Positions 23,301 to 34,985 of a DNA stretch of 64,000 nucleotides are shown in pieces (positions within the stretch are counted from its first letter, which is position 1; the number at the start of each line of letters is the position of its first letter). The stretch lies in contig WNKI01000002.1 of assembly GCA_015350385.1 (NCBI GenBank), positions 2,146,809 through 2,210,808 of the forward strand, written 5' to 3'. Made by a program: the position numbers and the translations under genes. The stretch is from Aculops lycopersici (taxonomy: Eukaryota > Arthropoda > Arachnida > Trombidiformes > Eriophyidae). Under the pieces are notes generated by a model that saw nothing but the letters and a program-made list of their open reading frames with translations, was not told the origin of the DNA and did not search any database.

Positions 23301-24371
23301 GGTGAGCCAGGCCAACCAGGAAAGCCAGGCCACCCAGGACAACCAGGACAACCAGGACAGACTGGCAGACCAACTACAGTGAAGCCAGGCCAACCAGGAA
23401 AGCCAGGTAAGCCAGGGCAACCAGGTAAGCCAGGTGAGCCAGGTAAGCCCGGCCAACCAGGAAAGCCAGGACAACCAGGACAACCAGGTAAACCAGGACA
23501 GCCAGGACAGACTGGCAGACCAGGCAGACCAACAACAGTGAAGCCAGGCCAACCAGGAAAGCCAGGTGAGCCAGGTAAGCCAGGCCAACCAGGACATCCT
23601 GGACATCCTGGACATCCTGGACATCCTGGACATCCTGGACATCCTGGACATCCAGGCCACCCAGGGCAACCAGGAATAACTGACCAACCGGGAAGAGGAG
23701 GAAATGAACCCACAAGACGTCCAGGCTACCCAGGCCACCCAGGAAAGCCAGGTGAGCCAGGCCAACCAGGTAAGCCAGGTCAACCAGGTAAGCCAGGTCA
23801 ACCAGGTAAGCCAGGACAGCCAGGCCAACCAGGTGAGCCAGGCCAACCAGGAAAGCCAGGTAGACCAGGACATCCAGGACACCCAGGACACCCAGGGAAG
23901 CCAGGTGAGCCAGGCAGACCAACTACAGTCAAACCCGGACAACCAGGTCAACCAGGTGAGCCAGGAAAGCCAGGACAACCAGGAAAGCCAGGACAACCAG
24001 GAAAGCCAGGACAACCAGGAAAGCCAGGAAAGCCAGGTCAACCAGGTAAGCCAGGACAACCAGGTGAGCCAGGACAACCAGGAAAGCCAGGTAGACCAGG
24101 CGGTGAGGGAGGAAACGGCGGGCGTGGAGCCGGATGTGATGCTAAGCCAGCTGACTTGGACAAACTGATCAAGAGGCTCGTTGCTTCATCGGACCTCGAC
24201 TCCAGAGATGTTGACTCACTAAAGCAGCTCATCAAGAATTTGTTGAATAAGGCCGCCACCAAGGGATGTAAGAAATCTAACAATCCATTGTTGGAGCCAA
24301 GCAGCAATCGCATTCTGGCCGATGTCTTGAGGACCTTTGTCGGACAGAAGGCCCAAATTTGCAAGGCATAA
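20349..24371 (+). CDS. Large secreted protein with helical N-terminal region and Gly-X-Pro collagen-like repeat
   Basis: Single exon, 1340 residues. Residues 1-22 form a signal peptide (MKPFQVILAVAAVLLAVGSGQG). About residues 25-815 are an Ala/Ser/Leu-rich, probably all-helical region with few Cys (EECDCDP near 145, CSNS near 340, DECKKR near 415), a recurrent pattern of amphipathic helices and conserved-looking Asp/Lys. A Thr/Pro/Ser linker follows (about 815-855). Residues about 855-1247 are Gly-X-Pro triplets with Pro always third and X mostly His, Gln, Lys or Glu (PGHPGQPGKPGEPG), broken by short spacers such as TTVKPG and TDQPGRGGNEPT. The last 90 residues are helical with three Cys. A triple helix is plausible because Pro in the Y position is the prolyl-hydroxylase target. 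It is not a fibrillar or basement-membrane collagen: no C-propeptide or C4 domain. I know no named family with this architecture. A silk, glue, cuticle or egg-coat role is inferred from the signal peptide, TATA box and repeat. Poly(A) signal at 24575-24580. Confidence 0.85.
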   Translation: MKPFQVILAVAAVLLAVGSGQGHIVARSNVGSDSGINIDLGLGGLGDFLGKVAINGRSEFTDNLLRSIPRLPVTIQLPKEKTPEIMAMIKEANSTKSGPTRVFISGKQIDLPQLTEKNVDKSAPKVGEAMSSFAATLKSVTDEEECDCDPRDSAKSVKEVIDATSKLTQDLLRCLLDTLQSSIKQREATLIRTMVRESMGALSRSVDGIYTIWKQDANGRNMNSVQAVVDGLMNVLNRFSSRLTSALRSDKKTRIETVSYVVDSVVNLVANTSLAIAADVNEGLSEPQLDQVLLLSNDLAEPLTSSVLAEFVSGTARIPYINKMMLQFILDTQRMSRGCSNSRGVRAELSKSVLKALAKGLTTMNLKVASKNPASVASQAHRDATTGFLMSLIGQVEDLLKGAAKIGNVGDECKKRAGESLSNVSAIVKALIDNVFTDIKDPKQRQQATLAADLGRDFVSVIEILGANYAKQGSHISNITSLIFQLLESVRRVAKNDQAISRDSQAGVTSTITLLVDLARLSIRYVQVSVDKVRKSNDNESRLKIARETVYKMIDSLVKTTRGIAPANNKPLTDLIKGTGDALAETLNVLDKNMSKKPRASGDVMYEVFMALVETNRKLLNSASSPSRSGLPTSVPFDMLYGVANSIRTAAIWANAMTRSSGMDDKLRAKLVQFVIEIIDGARASIKANEKGNQGLDSSVQTELDDIKRELGSIAKDLLSGVKPTVKTSWDYEDYQDNSDRATLSGISKMVELMHRLDDLFLYIIDQNLKAPTSIVMRNSEMIVNVIGVLMEDVARTPHVNEDGSVDLPSGTLKPVTGTDSNSTGVQGVSTTPMPSSPETKPPQTTTQKPSTSNPGPTPGHPGHPGHPGHTGHPGHPGHPGHPGHPGHPGQPGKPGQPSQPGQPGKPGEPGHPGHPGKPGHPGKPGQPGQPGQPGQPGQPGTTDQPGRGGNEPTRHPGHPGHPGKPGEPGQPGKPGQPGQPGKPGEPGQPGKPGHPGQPGQPGQTGRPTTVKPGQPGKPGKPGQPGKPGEPGKPGQPGKPGQPGQPGKPGQPGQTGRPGRPTTVKPGQPGKPGEPGKPGQPGHPGHPGHPGHPGHPGHPGHPGHPGQPGITDQPGRGGNEPTRRPGYPGHPGKPGEPGQPGKPGQPGKPGQPGKPGQPGQPGEPGQPGKPGRPGHPGHPGHPGKPGEPGRPTTVKPGQPGQPGEPGKPGQPGKPGQPGKPGQPGKPGKPGQPGKPGQPGEPGQPGKPGRPGGEGGNGGRGAGCDAKPADLDKLIKRLVASSDLDSRDVDSLKQLIKNLLNKAATKGCKKSNNPLLEPSSNRILADVLRTFVGQKAQICKA
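22915..24095 (+). repeat. Gly-X-Pro coding tandem repeat with higher-order duplications
   Basis: 9-bp coding units of the form CCAGGNNNN build a region of about 1.2 kb. Two spacer blocks recur about 503 bp apart (TDQPGRGGNEPTR near 23175 and 23678), and the spacer RPTTVKPGQPG appears near 23368, 23524 and 23918. This indicates block duplication on top of unit slippage. The antisense reading is also open for hundreds of codons, purely because of the repeat. Confidence 0.85.
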
Positions 24372-24574
24372 ATCAAGACTGCAGAAAATGAAACAACGAC
24401 CACACAATCATGAGGAGAGAGGAAATCCTCAATAATACAAAGATGGAATCTCAGACAGAACTCAAATTCAAGAATGGAACCACCATTATCCTATTGAACC
24501 CCCAATCCTTTTATAGACTAATTGTGATCAAGAAAATACACTACTGAAACAAGTCAACTATGTTTGCTCTAACT

Positions 24575-24580
24575 AATAAA
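24575..24580 (+). terminator. AATAAA poly(A) signal of the collagen-like gene
   Basis: Canonical hexamer about 205 bases after the stop at 24371. The next gene, myosin VIIa, converges from the right and ends at 24859. Confidence 0.6.
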
Positions 24581-24742
24581 GAAATCTAACAAGCAGCATT
24601 CTAAAAAGTACAACATAACACTCGTCACTTGTCCAAAACATTATCTAGATTGATAATCATCGAATATTTGATGCACTTGGTATGGACTCATCATATTAGA
24701 TTGACTTCATCTTAAAATTTAACTATCAATATATATAAATTT

Positions 24743-24794
24743 ACATCTAAATATATATAAATATAAATAAATATATATATATATATTTAGATGT
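24743..24794. repeat. AT-rich inverted repeat between convergent genes
   Basis: Arms ACATCTAAATATATATA (24743-24759) and its exact complement (24778-24794) flank an AT spacer. It sits between the convergent 3' ends of the collagen-like gene and myosin VIIa and could form a hairpin in either transcript. Confidence 0.8.
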
Positions 24795-24858
24795 ATATCA
24801 TCATAATTTTCTGATAACAGACTAGAATATGAATGCACCATGAACAATAGCCTAGATG

Positions 24859-27800
24859 TTATCTCTTGCGAGCAGGGGCCACGACTCGTTGCTTGTTGAA
24901 ATTAGATAACATGAGGCCGATATAAGATGTCAGCAGGTCATCCATTTTGTAGCCCTGTATAAGATTTTAGATAGACGTTAGGATATTTTAGGTTAGTAAA
25001 ACTGGGCAAATACCCGATAGAATACCGGCGAAGAATTAATCAATATTATGAAACTTACAAGAGGAGTCTCGCAAAGTAGTTTGCCGCCCTTGACGAGATT
25101 GCCTATGGTCATGTGAAAGTACGTGTTTCCACTACTCCAGTTTGAGATCTTTGTAAATGGATGTGTAACGAATATATTCTTGGTTGCTGGATCTATGAGG
25201 CTCACACCATGACGATTAATGGCTACAAGAAGATTCTCAGGCAAGTTTGTGTCTCCGTTTTGCTAGAAATGGTATTTTAGGAGTGCATTAAGATATCAGG
25301 TTAATATTTTGTTGTGGTAGATTACAATGACCCCAAATCGGACAAGAAACCTTACCCTAACTTCGAAGAAAGCTGAACCGAATGTTGGCCAGCGATGGAC
25401 TGTATTCAGAAACTCAGTCTTGGCTCCATCCGAGCTGATTCCATCGTGGTCATTGTAGTAGTCCATTATGGCCTTATTTTGGATGGGTGGATTGATAAAT
25501 GGATAGATAAAGAATGTATTAGTAAGATGAAGATTGGAGATGTCGTGATATATTGGAGCATTGAATCAAGACAAAAGCTTGATACCTACCCTGCGCCATT
25601 CAACAGGTGTCCTCTGTCTAATCAAGTCCGATGGAATGAACTCATTCAATTTGTGATCGGGAATCGACTGGATACCCGAAACAACCCCATTACCCATCCT
25701 GGAGCGATATATGAGTGCGGCCAACTTGGTTGCATCCTCAATAGAACATGCGTGGTAGCCTCTCAAAAGTTTTGGCACCTCCTGGTGGAAATGGAAGATC
25801 ATGTCGGCATTGTGATCCTTGCCAGGTATTGTACTGGTCCACAGTTTTTTCATGAAGAACACCTGATAGGTGAATTGTGATACAAGTCCCTCTCTAACTG
25901 GTCGAGCCTTACGAATCCAATCGGTTAGATGGCGGACAAAGTCAAAGAAAAAATCATTCTCGGGCACACTGATTACTTTGTCGGCAATTTTGACAAACAA
26001 ACTGAAGCCCTCGGCTGATTTCAAGTCTAACCTAAGCGCTATATCCTTGCAAAAGTCCTTGGCTCTAGTGCTTGAGTCGACCTCGAAAGCTTGATCCGTA
26101 TCGTCGGGAAAGTAAACTTTGTGAAAGATTTGGGTCGTCTTGTGTTGGATTGCTTCGACTTCAACCAAATGCGGCGGATACTTTCGCTGACCAACCTTCA
26201 TCATTTTATGCAACCTTTGCGAGGAATCCATTGCGATGGGATGCCGCCGGCTCCTCAAAAATAGAGTCAACTCCTTGAGAAGCGTTTGACTTGGCGAGAA
26301 GAGACCTGTTGCTAACCACATCAACTCCCAGCCTCGCTCCTCACTAAGACGACTCTTGTTCTCGGTTAATTGCTTCATTATCTGGCAGTAGATTTCATCC
26401 CTCAATGCCTCATACTTCAAAGGACCCTCGAAGATTTGATCCGTTAGCTCGTTGCCTGATCTTTTGCTTGGTAGATCGCCCATGTACTTGAGTATATTTG
26501 TAAATGCCTGGCAAGCTTCAATACAAAGCTCCTCTTTGTCAATCAATTTTCTAAGCAATGGTTGTCTCAGAGGCTCTCGCGCACATTTCCACAAAATTGT
26601 ATTGGTCCTTCGTCTTCCGGCGGCAAAACTCAGTGTTCCCTGTAGAGTTAATTTAGATGAATTCTTCAATGTATCCACAAGACCAATCTTTTGCTCTGTT
26701 CTTGCCCGGAAGTGATCCTTTGCATAGTTTTCCAAGGTATGCGGCATGTCATGTCCGCTGCCAAGACCATTTCCGTTTCCGTTTGAACTATGCAACGAAC
26801 TCTGGTAGCTTACATGCAAACTCATACGACCAATCATATCTAGCAGAGCAGGCGATGGGTGGCTCAAGGTTGGCAAAATGTACACATTCTCGGTTGGAAA
26901 CTCGCCAACTTGGCTAGTTCTAGCTAATTGGCCCGTGCACCAGCTTTCATTTTCAACCATCTCACCTGTTATTCCTTGGTCTAAAATAATTAGGTCGCCC
27001 TGTTGCATGTTCAAATAATTGGGAGGTTCGCCCTCGAAATCTTGCAAACAAACCACATACTTTGAGCGTATTCTAAGGCCATGCAGAAAGTAGTTGACCA
27101 AATCGCAAATATCCTCTGAATTTGGAGACTTGAATAGAAACTCCTCCATTCTAATGGTAATTAGGACAAACTCTTGTAGGAACGAGTTGTTTGTTTTTTG
27201 CCACTTAATCTCCTTGATCTCGGGAAATGAAACCTCGAGCAAAACTTGCTCCTGATCGTCCACCAAGTAGAGGCCGGTCCAATTGATTGCAATTATGATG
27301 TCGTTTTTTGGTAATGTCGAGCCACCAATCAGAAGAGCCTCAAAGAATCTTGAAAATAGCAAGGGCCACTTGCATTTGGCATACTCAACTAAATCCTCCT
27401 TGACCCGTAGCGGCGGAGTTTTATCGGCATAGAAATAACTATTCTTGTAGGCGTTTCTAACATCAATCGACCACCGTTCTAAACTTCGTTCACTATTGTT
27501 TAAATAGTGATCAGGAACGTACATTTTAACCGACTTCATTAGAGCTTCCAAGTCGAGCTGAGCTCCATTTTCAACGTAATACTGATGCGCAATTATCTGT
27601 GCCAATCCTTGGTCATTGTCGCACCTGTACTCACCAAACTTGACGCCCCGAATCACCTGTTGATAGATCAGGTTTGTCGCAACTGGGTCCAAAGTTGGGT
27701 CGTGCCACGGCGCAAAGATTTCCTTGCGGAAAAACAGCCGCCAGGGTGCCTTCTTCTCCGAAGCTCCCTGCTCCTTGGCATACTGCTCCCCCCGACTAAT

Positions 27801-30800
27801 GGCATCCATCACATGCTCGCCACTACTGCCAAGCGACGAAACTTTATCATAAAGGGCAATGTAAAGCGAGAAGCCAAATTGATCCTTAAGCTCGATTCGG
27901 GATGCAAGCTGCTCGCAGAGTTCCTTGGCGGTGGTTGCCGAATCGGCGAAGGCTGGACTAATGTGGCCATTCATAAAGGTGATTGGTAGAACAAGTGGCT
28001 TCTTGTGCTTGACTGCGTACAGTTCCAACCAAGCAGGTGGTTGTCCTCTGGGGCCATTGATAAATGTGCGCCTAAGTCGATCCTCGCAATAGTTGGCCCA
28101 ATCCGATGGAGCCTCACGAATAAAGTTTAGCAAATACTTAACAAACCTATCGCTTGGCGCAAAGCACCCAACACAGAGGGCCATTAGAATCCAACCTGTT
28201 GCGCTTGATTTCCGGTTTGGATTGTTCGTAAGCTGCTTGCAAATTTGACTATAAATCTCGTCCCTGAGCTCGTCTCTCAGAATTCCATGGCCAATGATAA
28301 AGTGCAACTTTTCCAATGCAGTGGTTGGACGTCCCTCCAGCCAACTGCTGTAGGTGTCGGCAGTTAGCTCGTCCTCCTGCAATCGTTTGCGGACATCCTC
28401 GCTAATCTTGTTCTTCTTCTTTAGGGTCAGCGAGACCAACTTGTTGCGAATACTTTTGACCTTGGTGCTCTTGTTCATGTCGTCGCCATTTCCATTTGGA
28501 CTTCCGCCAAACTGGGAGCCGCGCGAGTCGCCGCCTTGCAACATTTGAGCCTGGGCCTCAAGAAACTCGCGAGATCTAATGAAATTTCTACCCAAAGTTG
28601 CGGTCACCTTGCTCATGACAGACGTTAAATCTGCCGGCTCCCTAAACTCTGGCTCCGCTGCGTCGCCCATGAATCGCATTATAGTGATCCACAGGGCGAT
28701 CGCCGCCATACAATCGCCTTGAGTTTGAAGCGGAAGTAGTGGTTGTTTGATGGGTTTCTTTTGGTGGAAATAGGAGATGTTGCTCTGGAAATAGGTGGTG
28801 GCAAACTTTTGAAACTTATAATCGCTGAGATCCTCTTGTTCCTCTTGGGGCAAAGTGGGCACAGTTAAACCTATGGGTAACTCGCCGTTGGCAAGCTGGT
28901 GGTTGTTGTAGCTCGAGATGGAGCCGTTTGCGTCGCCGCCGCCGCTTCCGTTGCTAACCGAATGATTATTATTGCCGATTCCGTTGTTGATGTTATTCTT
29001 ATTTTGATCTAAGTCCCTAAATCTCGACGGGCCATTTCCGCTGCCGGCGGATACAATGTCGCTCATATTATCGGATCGAGGTAGAAAGTCAAACATGGCG
29101 TCAACTAACTTTGAGTCATCCAAAACCTCGTCCTGTCTCTGCGCCGCATCCGTTATAACAGCCTTCTTCCGCTCCAATCTCGCCTCCTCAGCTTGCCTCT
29201 CCTCCGACTCCTTCCGGTCCAACTCGGCCAATCGCTCTAGGTACTTCTTGCGCGCTATCTCCTGTGCCGACTTTTGGTTCATCTGTTGGGCAAGCAACCT
29301 TTCCTCCTGTTCCCTAAGTCGCTCCGCTTCAGCTCGGCTCTTGACTTCCTTCTGCAATTTCATCATGTGCTTTCGCGCAATGAATGCTCTAACAAAACGT
29401 TGTATCTTCACGGTGGCCAGTAGCTTTTGCTTACACTCCTTCCGGATCAAATAACCTCGACATTTGGCCTGCAACTCAACAACATTTGCCCTCAACAACC
29501 TAAACTGATGTGTCAATTGACGAGATCTAAGTAGAGCCTGGAGTCTTTGGAAGCCAATGATCATTTCAACATAATGTTTGCGTTGAATGAAAGCTCGCCA
29601 CCTGGACTGAATAATGATGGCCGAGTTGCGCATTTGCTTGTATCGCTTTCTATGGTACCAGCCACGAATTGCGCGTTGTAATGTTAAAATATTGCTAGTT
29701 ATAACTCGATCCCTTTCCTGTTCCAAGAAGAGATCATGTGCGTCCTTTAGGAAAACTTTACTGTTGCCCAGCTGATAATCGTCCTGGCCCAATTTGGTTT
29801 CGCAAATTTTCGACGCCACTCCCTTGAGATCGGTGACCGTATGCGCGGGACCAATGCCTCTAATTAAATACCTGTAACGCTCAACAAATTCCCTATAGGT
29901 ATGCCTAATTGGATAGCCGGCGCGTCGAATGCGAATTGTCTCCATCATTCCCGAATACCTGAGCTGCTTACAACAAAGTTCCCGATCAAACGACATTGAC
30001 TTCTTGATTTCATTTGGTTTGATGCATCTAATAAAAAAGGGATGGCATTGGCTAAGTTGGCGCATCAGTGAGTCTAATGATTTTTTAAATTGAGCACTTA
30101 GAGTGAGAGTTTTCTTTCGGGTTTCAGCTCCCATATTAATATCCTCTTGAAATAAGCCTCTCAAGTAGGGATTTTTGCTCTCTTGAATTAATTGCAATAG
30201 ATCAATGTTGAAAGTATCACGATTTTTCTCAAGAAACCCTCGAGTTTCATAGAAGACTTTGCCGGCAAAGTGGCTCAGCCCGAACGAGGTATTGATGTCG
30301 GATTTAGGCTTAATATAATTCTGATTGTTACTATGCGTCTTGTGCAACTTGTTGAGTAAGGTTATATCCGTTCCTTGGGGAAATTTACTCTCCTCATCTA
30401 TGAGAGCCATTATATTCATTGGCTTGACGGCAATCAAGTCCAGTGCTTCCTGGTTATCGATAAACTCAATGTGTTGCCAATTTATATGCTCCGTATTGTA
30501 TTCCTCTTGTTCTAATTTGAAGATGTGCCTAACAAAAAATTGTTGCAAATTTTCATTGGCATAATTGATGCAAAATTGTTCAAAGCTATTGATGTTGAAG
30601 TTTTCAAAGCCAAATATGTCCAAAACTCCAATGGAAGTGCGCTGATCGCCACTTGGTGGCTTGTATATGGCCGAGTTGATTTTTTTCACTATCCAAACAA
30701 ACATCTTTCCATAGATACCCTTTACAAAGGCGTCCCTGACATCGAGGGACTGTTGCGAGTTCATGGTTGAAACAACCGTGTCGCCATGGGCAAAGATGGT

Positions 30801-31919
30801 CCTAGTTGTTAGAGCTTCAATTAGATGTGTTTGATCGACTTTGAGAAATTTCGACGCCAAATTGGCGCTCGATTGACTAGTTGCCGTTAGCTCGGTGGCG
30901 TCGAGATTATTGATAACCTTTGCGCGGTATCTTATGTTGCCCAAATGCAATAGAGCAGCTAGAATCATTAATAGTTCCCAGATTTCTGCATCGGAAAACA
31001 TGAGGACCTTCATTGCTGACCGGATGTCGGCGAACTCGGCCGCGTCGTCTCTTCCGTCGCAGGTAATGCAATCGCCTTGCATCAAGTAAAAGTATTTGCT
31101 TGCGTCTAATAAGTTGAGTTTGGCCCTCTCGTCTTTGGTCATACCTGCAAGCATGCAGTAGAAGATGTGATAGTTTCTCTCACCTGAAGCCTGACAAACA
31201 ATACGAGATTTCTCGAGCAAATATTGATCTATTTTGGCGCCCTCAATGAATCCCTGCTTATTGAAGTGAATGTCAATATATTTTCCAAATCGACTAGAGT
31301 TATCATTTCTAATTGTCTTTGCATTTCCGAACGCCTCGAGGATTGGATTCGCCTCTAAAATTTGCTGCTCAATCCACGAATGTCGCCCACTAATTGCGGC
31401 TAAATATTGCAAAATCAACTTAGTCGACTCGGTTTTACCTGAACCAGACCAACCACTAATCACCACACACTGATCCTGTCCATACCTGAGCATATTAGTG
31501 TAGGCATTGTCGCCAATGGCAAATATATGCGGCGGAAGTTCGCCAATTTTCTTATCCTTATAAAGTTTTATCTGTTCCGAGGTGTAAATGGGCAAAATTT
31601 GATAGGGATTCACGGCAACTAAAATGGAGCCAGTGTAAGTGTAAATGAGATTATCTTTGTATCTAATAAGTAGATTGCGCAAAATGCCAGCCTCGTGCAA
31701 ATCGCCCAGCGAGATCATATCCTCAACACCCTCAATGGAAGACGGATGCATACTTCTAATCTTTCTACCTGGAGTCAAGCTCATCTCCTTGCCCTCGTCG
31801 GTGTGAACTTTAATTTGCTTTCCATCGCTTGCGGTGACTCGAGCTCCGATAGCAACGTCAAATTGACGCTTGCTATCCTGCTCGAGCCAAATGTAGTCGC
31901 CCTTGGTGACGATGACCAT
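24859..31919 (-). CDS. MYO7A: Unconventional myosin VIIa
   Basis: Four coding exons on the reverse strand: 31919-25590, 25472-25356, 25262-25059 and 24954-24859. All junctions are phase 0 with GT-AG borders. The spliced protein is about 2248 residues, close to the usual 2200. Order: motor domain (P-loop near 156-164, switch I NDNSSRFGKY, switch II LDIFGFENFN), about five IQ motifs (from LQRAIRGWYHRKRYK), a charged helix, MyTH4, FERM, SH3 (YVVCLQDFEGEPPNYL), second MyTH4 and second FERM. The last ends in THPFTKISNWSSGNTYFH and GYKMDDLLTSYI, as in known MYO7A. Myosin VII moves on actin in stereocilia, bristles and other protrusions, anchoring cargo through its tail. Odd points: the P-loop reads GWSGSGKTES, with Trp157 where Glu is expected, and all introns lie in the last 5% of the coding sequence. 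The 117-, 93- and 104-bp introns were placed by reading frame and homology. Confidence 0.95.
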
Positions 31920-34900
31920 TTTGACTAACGGATGTTTTGGACAGATGTGTTTGTCTTAACAATGTAATAGGTAGGTCTTAACAATGTAAGTAAATTTTAA
32001 CTTGGTGTCAATAACTGATTTTCTTTTTGTCTACTCCACATAAGAAAGCGTATACTTCTATCGATCGCCCTTTCCTTTTGGTCCTTCTTGATACTTCTTG
32101 TTGCTTGTTTCTCTTACTCTTATTCTTCTTTCTCTTGAACAACCTTCATGCGCTTCACGTTTGAAAGTCACAAACTTCGGGTGGAATATATTTGTTCAAC
32201 TAATGGTCGTACAAATAATTAATATATTAACATTATTATGCATGCAAATAGGAGTTAATATCAATGCTAATGATAATAATAATATTAAAAATAATAGTGA
32301 TATTAATAATTTACTGTCTGAAGGCCCGGAAGGGAAGGCAGGTTAGTTGATGCTAAGAGCAAGACTAAGTGGACACTTCTTGCCACTTGTTGTTGTTCTT
32401 TTTTGCTAAATGGTTCGCCTCATCGCTGGACACTGCAACTTTAGTGGCCTTCGTGGAGAGCGACTAAGTAAGTGCGAGAAGAGCTTACAAGTTAAGGGGC
32501 TGCGACAAGTAACACTACTTTTAAGACTCCAACTTAAAGTCAAGTCAACAGGTAGCAGTATTGGAGAGCAGGCTACAAAGTAACTCGATAGTGTACATTG
32601 ATAATGTAATTTCCTAATGGCAGTTTTCTGATGGTAGACTATTTTTTCTTCTCTCGTTTATTACGTAAAAACTCCGTCCACTTGGGCGTCTCTCTCTCTC
32701 TCTCTCTCTTTCTCTCTTTTGCAACAGCAGCCACTTATCCCTTCGAAACTCCAACAAGAGAACCTCTTTTTACCCCCGCAAGTGCAACACGACAGGCTTG
32801 CTGTTGTCGATGCCACAACCAGTACAAGAGTGAGCCGGACGACGGACACTACTACAACAACTTTGAGCGGAGCCCTCGTAACAGGTAACGAAGCGATGGC
32901 GGCATCCGAGTGACGAGTATGCGCTGCTCAAGTTTGAGTGTGTGCACCGAAGTTCTACAACCACCGAGTGGCAGTGTTACCTGGCGAGAAGTGTAGTGGA
33001 CACAACCATACTCGGCCGCTCTCCCTCGCACACAGAAAGACTGGAGTCCACGCAACAAGCAGCAACGTTGGGCGAATGAGAAAGCCATATACAATTGGCC
33101 GCAAGCGTTCGCCAGGTAAGCAATCAGCGGCGCGCCGTCCGCTTATGCAGTTGCAGTGGCGGCAACGGCGGCGACGGCGGCGGCGGCGGCCCAAAGCTCA
33201 GTTGGAGTTTTAGTCGCGGCTGCTTATGTAACAGCACGATTGTTGTGTCCAGTGCGGCGCCAGTCAGTTGGCTGCAATCGAGCCAACAAACTGACTGCAA
33301 TGTGCAACCACTGCGGTCGTATGATCCGAGGCAAACCGTCGAACCGGCCAAGCAACGGAGATGGACACACAGACATACGCACAGATACACAGATAAAAGG
33401 GACACCGTGATGCACACCTGTCAGATCTTGCGCAACTCTCTTTATCCCGTAGCTCTCTTGAGAAATACTTAACTGGTTCATTACCTTCGCTTATTCGTGA
33501 TGCTATTAGTAGTGCCGTTACTCGCCGGTATTGTAAATTTATAGACGGATTAGGGAAGGAGCATACAAATCTCTCTCGCTGCTGATCGCACAACACGATC
33601 AGCAACAAGCAGCTAGGCGATGATTGGGTAGTTGTTGCTGCGGTTAGATCACCTTGCGCTCGCTTCAAATGGACAAACAATCTTGCAATTGATGCTGCCG
33701 CCATTCCTTCTAACCAATGTAACAGGTGCACAAATTGGCGAGCGGCAAATTTCATTCCATCGTTCAGCTAACCACGAATCGACTCATTGGTGCGCCACTG
33801 CTAATGCATTGTGTATCTGGATTGAGCCATAACATCCTCTTTCCGTCATGTTGCCCGCAAGTGATCCTTGTCTTCGTGATGTATGCCCAAATGCTCGTGA
33901 GCCCGTCGCTCAACATGTAGTCTCCCTCGAAAGGTGAGCGGGCCATGGTTTGCTTGCATGCTGCTCGCCTTTGTGACTCGCCAACAAAAAGCGAGCAACA
34001 CCATAAGCTGACCCAGTGTCTGCTTAATCATGTCCATATCGCTCTTTCTCTTTCTCATTCATTCTCATTCTCAGGCGACAAATACGAGCACTTAGAGAGG
34101 TATCTTATCTGAACTTAGAATCCTCATTTGAGAGGCCGAGTTTATATTGTAGCCGAGACTTCTCGTGGCGGGGGTGGCAGCGGGTGTAGGGACCATCTTA
34201 CACGTCTCACCCGAAAATGAGCGCGTGCTTTTGTCTGTCTAGATTTACCTGAGATTATTAAACTCGCATCTCGGCGACAAGATGAGCCGACCACCTAAGT
34301 AATTGTGACGCAACAACCTGTTATTGTTGCTGCTGAAAGATTGCGTGCCAACTGATTCAATATACAACTCATTTGTTGTTGTTGTTGTTGTTATATTTAA
34401 TTTGTAGCCATAATCGTCGTGTTGGTGTCGCTCAAACTTTTTTGAACGCTCTGGGTAAACCAAAGAGACGACTTTCCTCGCCACCAACTAACTGAGCCGT
34501 GATATCGCGCCAGATTGGCAAAAATAAGCAGCTACAGATGCAGCAAGCGCACTGGTCAAATGCGACGGAAACAAACAATGCCAGGTAAACTGGCCGACTC
34601 TAAACTGGCGAGTGTCGCCTTTCCACTTCCGCTTCTTTGCGTCACAGCAACAACCACAGCAGCGATGATTCCATTTTTGTTTTGTGTGGTTGCTCTCGCT
34701 GGAGGCTAGTGGTCTATTGGGAGGAACTGCAACGACGGAAAGAGGAGCACGACGTTGGGGCTGCTTCGCTTTGGCCAACTGGCTTTGGCCGCGAGTTCCG
34801 GTGAGGTAAGCGAGGCAAACACACACAATGGCCACACTAACACTTGACAATGATTTCGCTCTTCTCACTCGATTTACGTATGTACTGCTACCGGGCTCGC

Positions 34901-34985
34901 TGTTGCCGCATTGAATCGTTGCTTCAAAAAGTTGGCGATTCAACTCTGAGACTGCGACCACGATCACATAACAGCAACAGCCATT

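Noticed and set aside
22632..24077. Long antisense frame through the collagen-like repeat (Trp/Leu/Ser repeats), and a second antisense Gly-Cys-Pro frame
   Set aside because: The 9-bp sense repeat has no stop in several other frames, so these are compositional shadows of the plus-strand gene.
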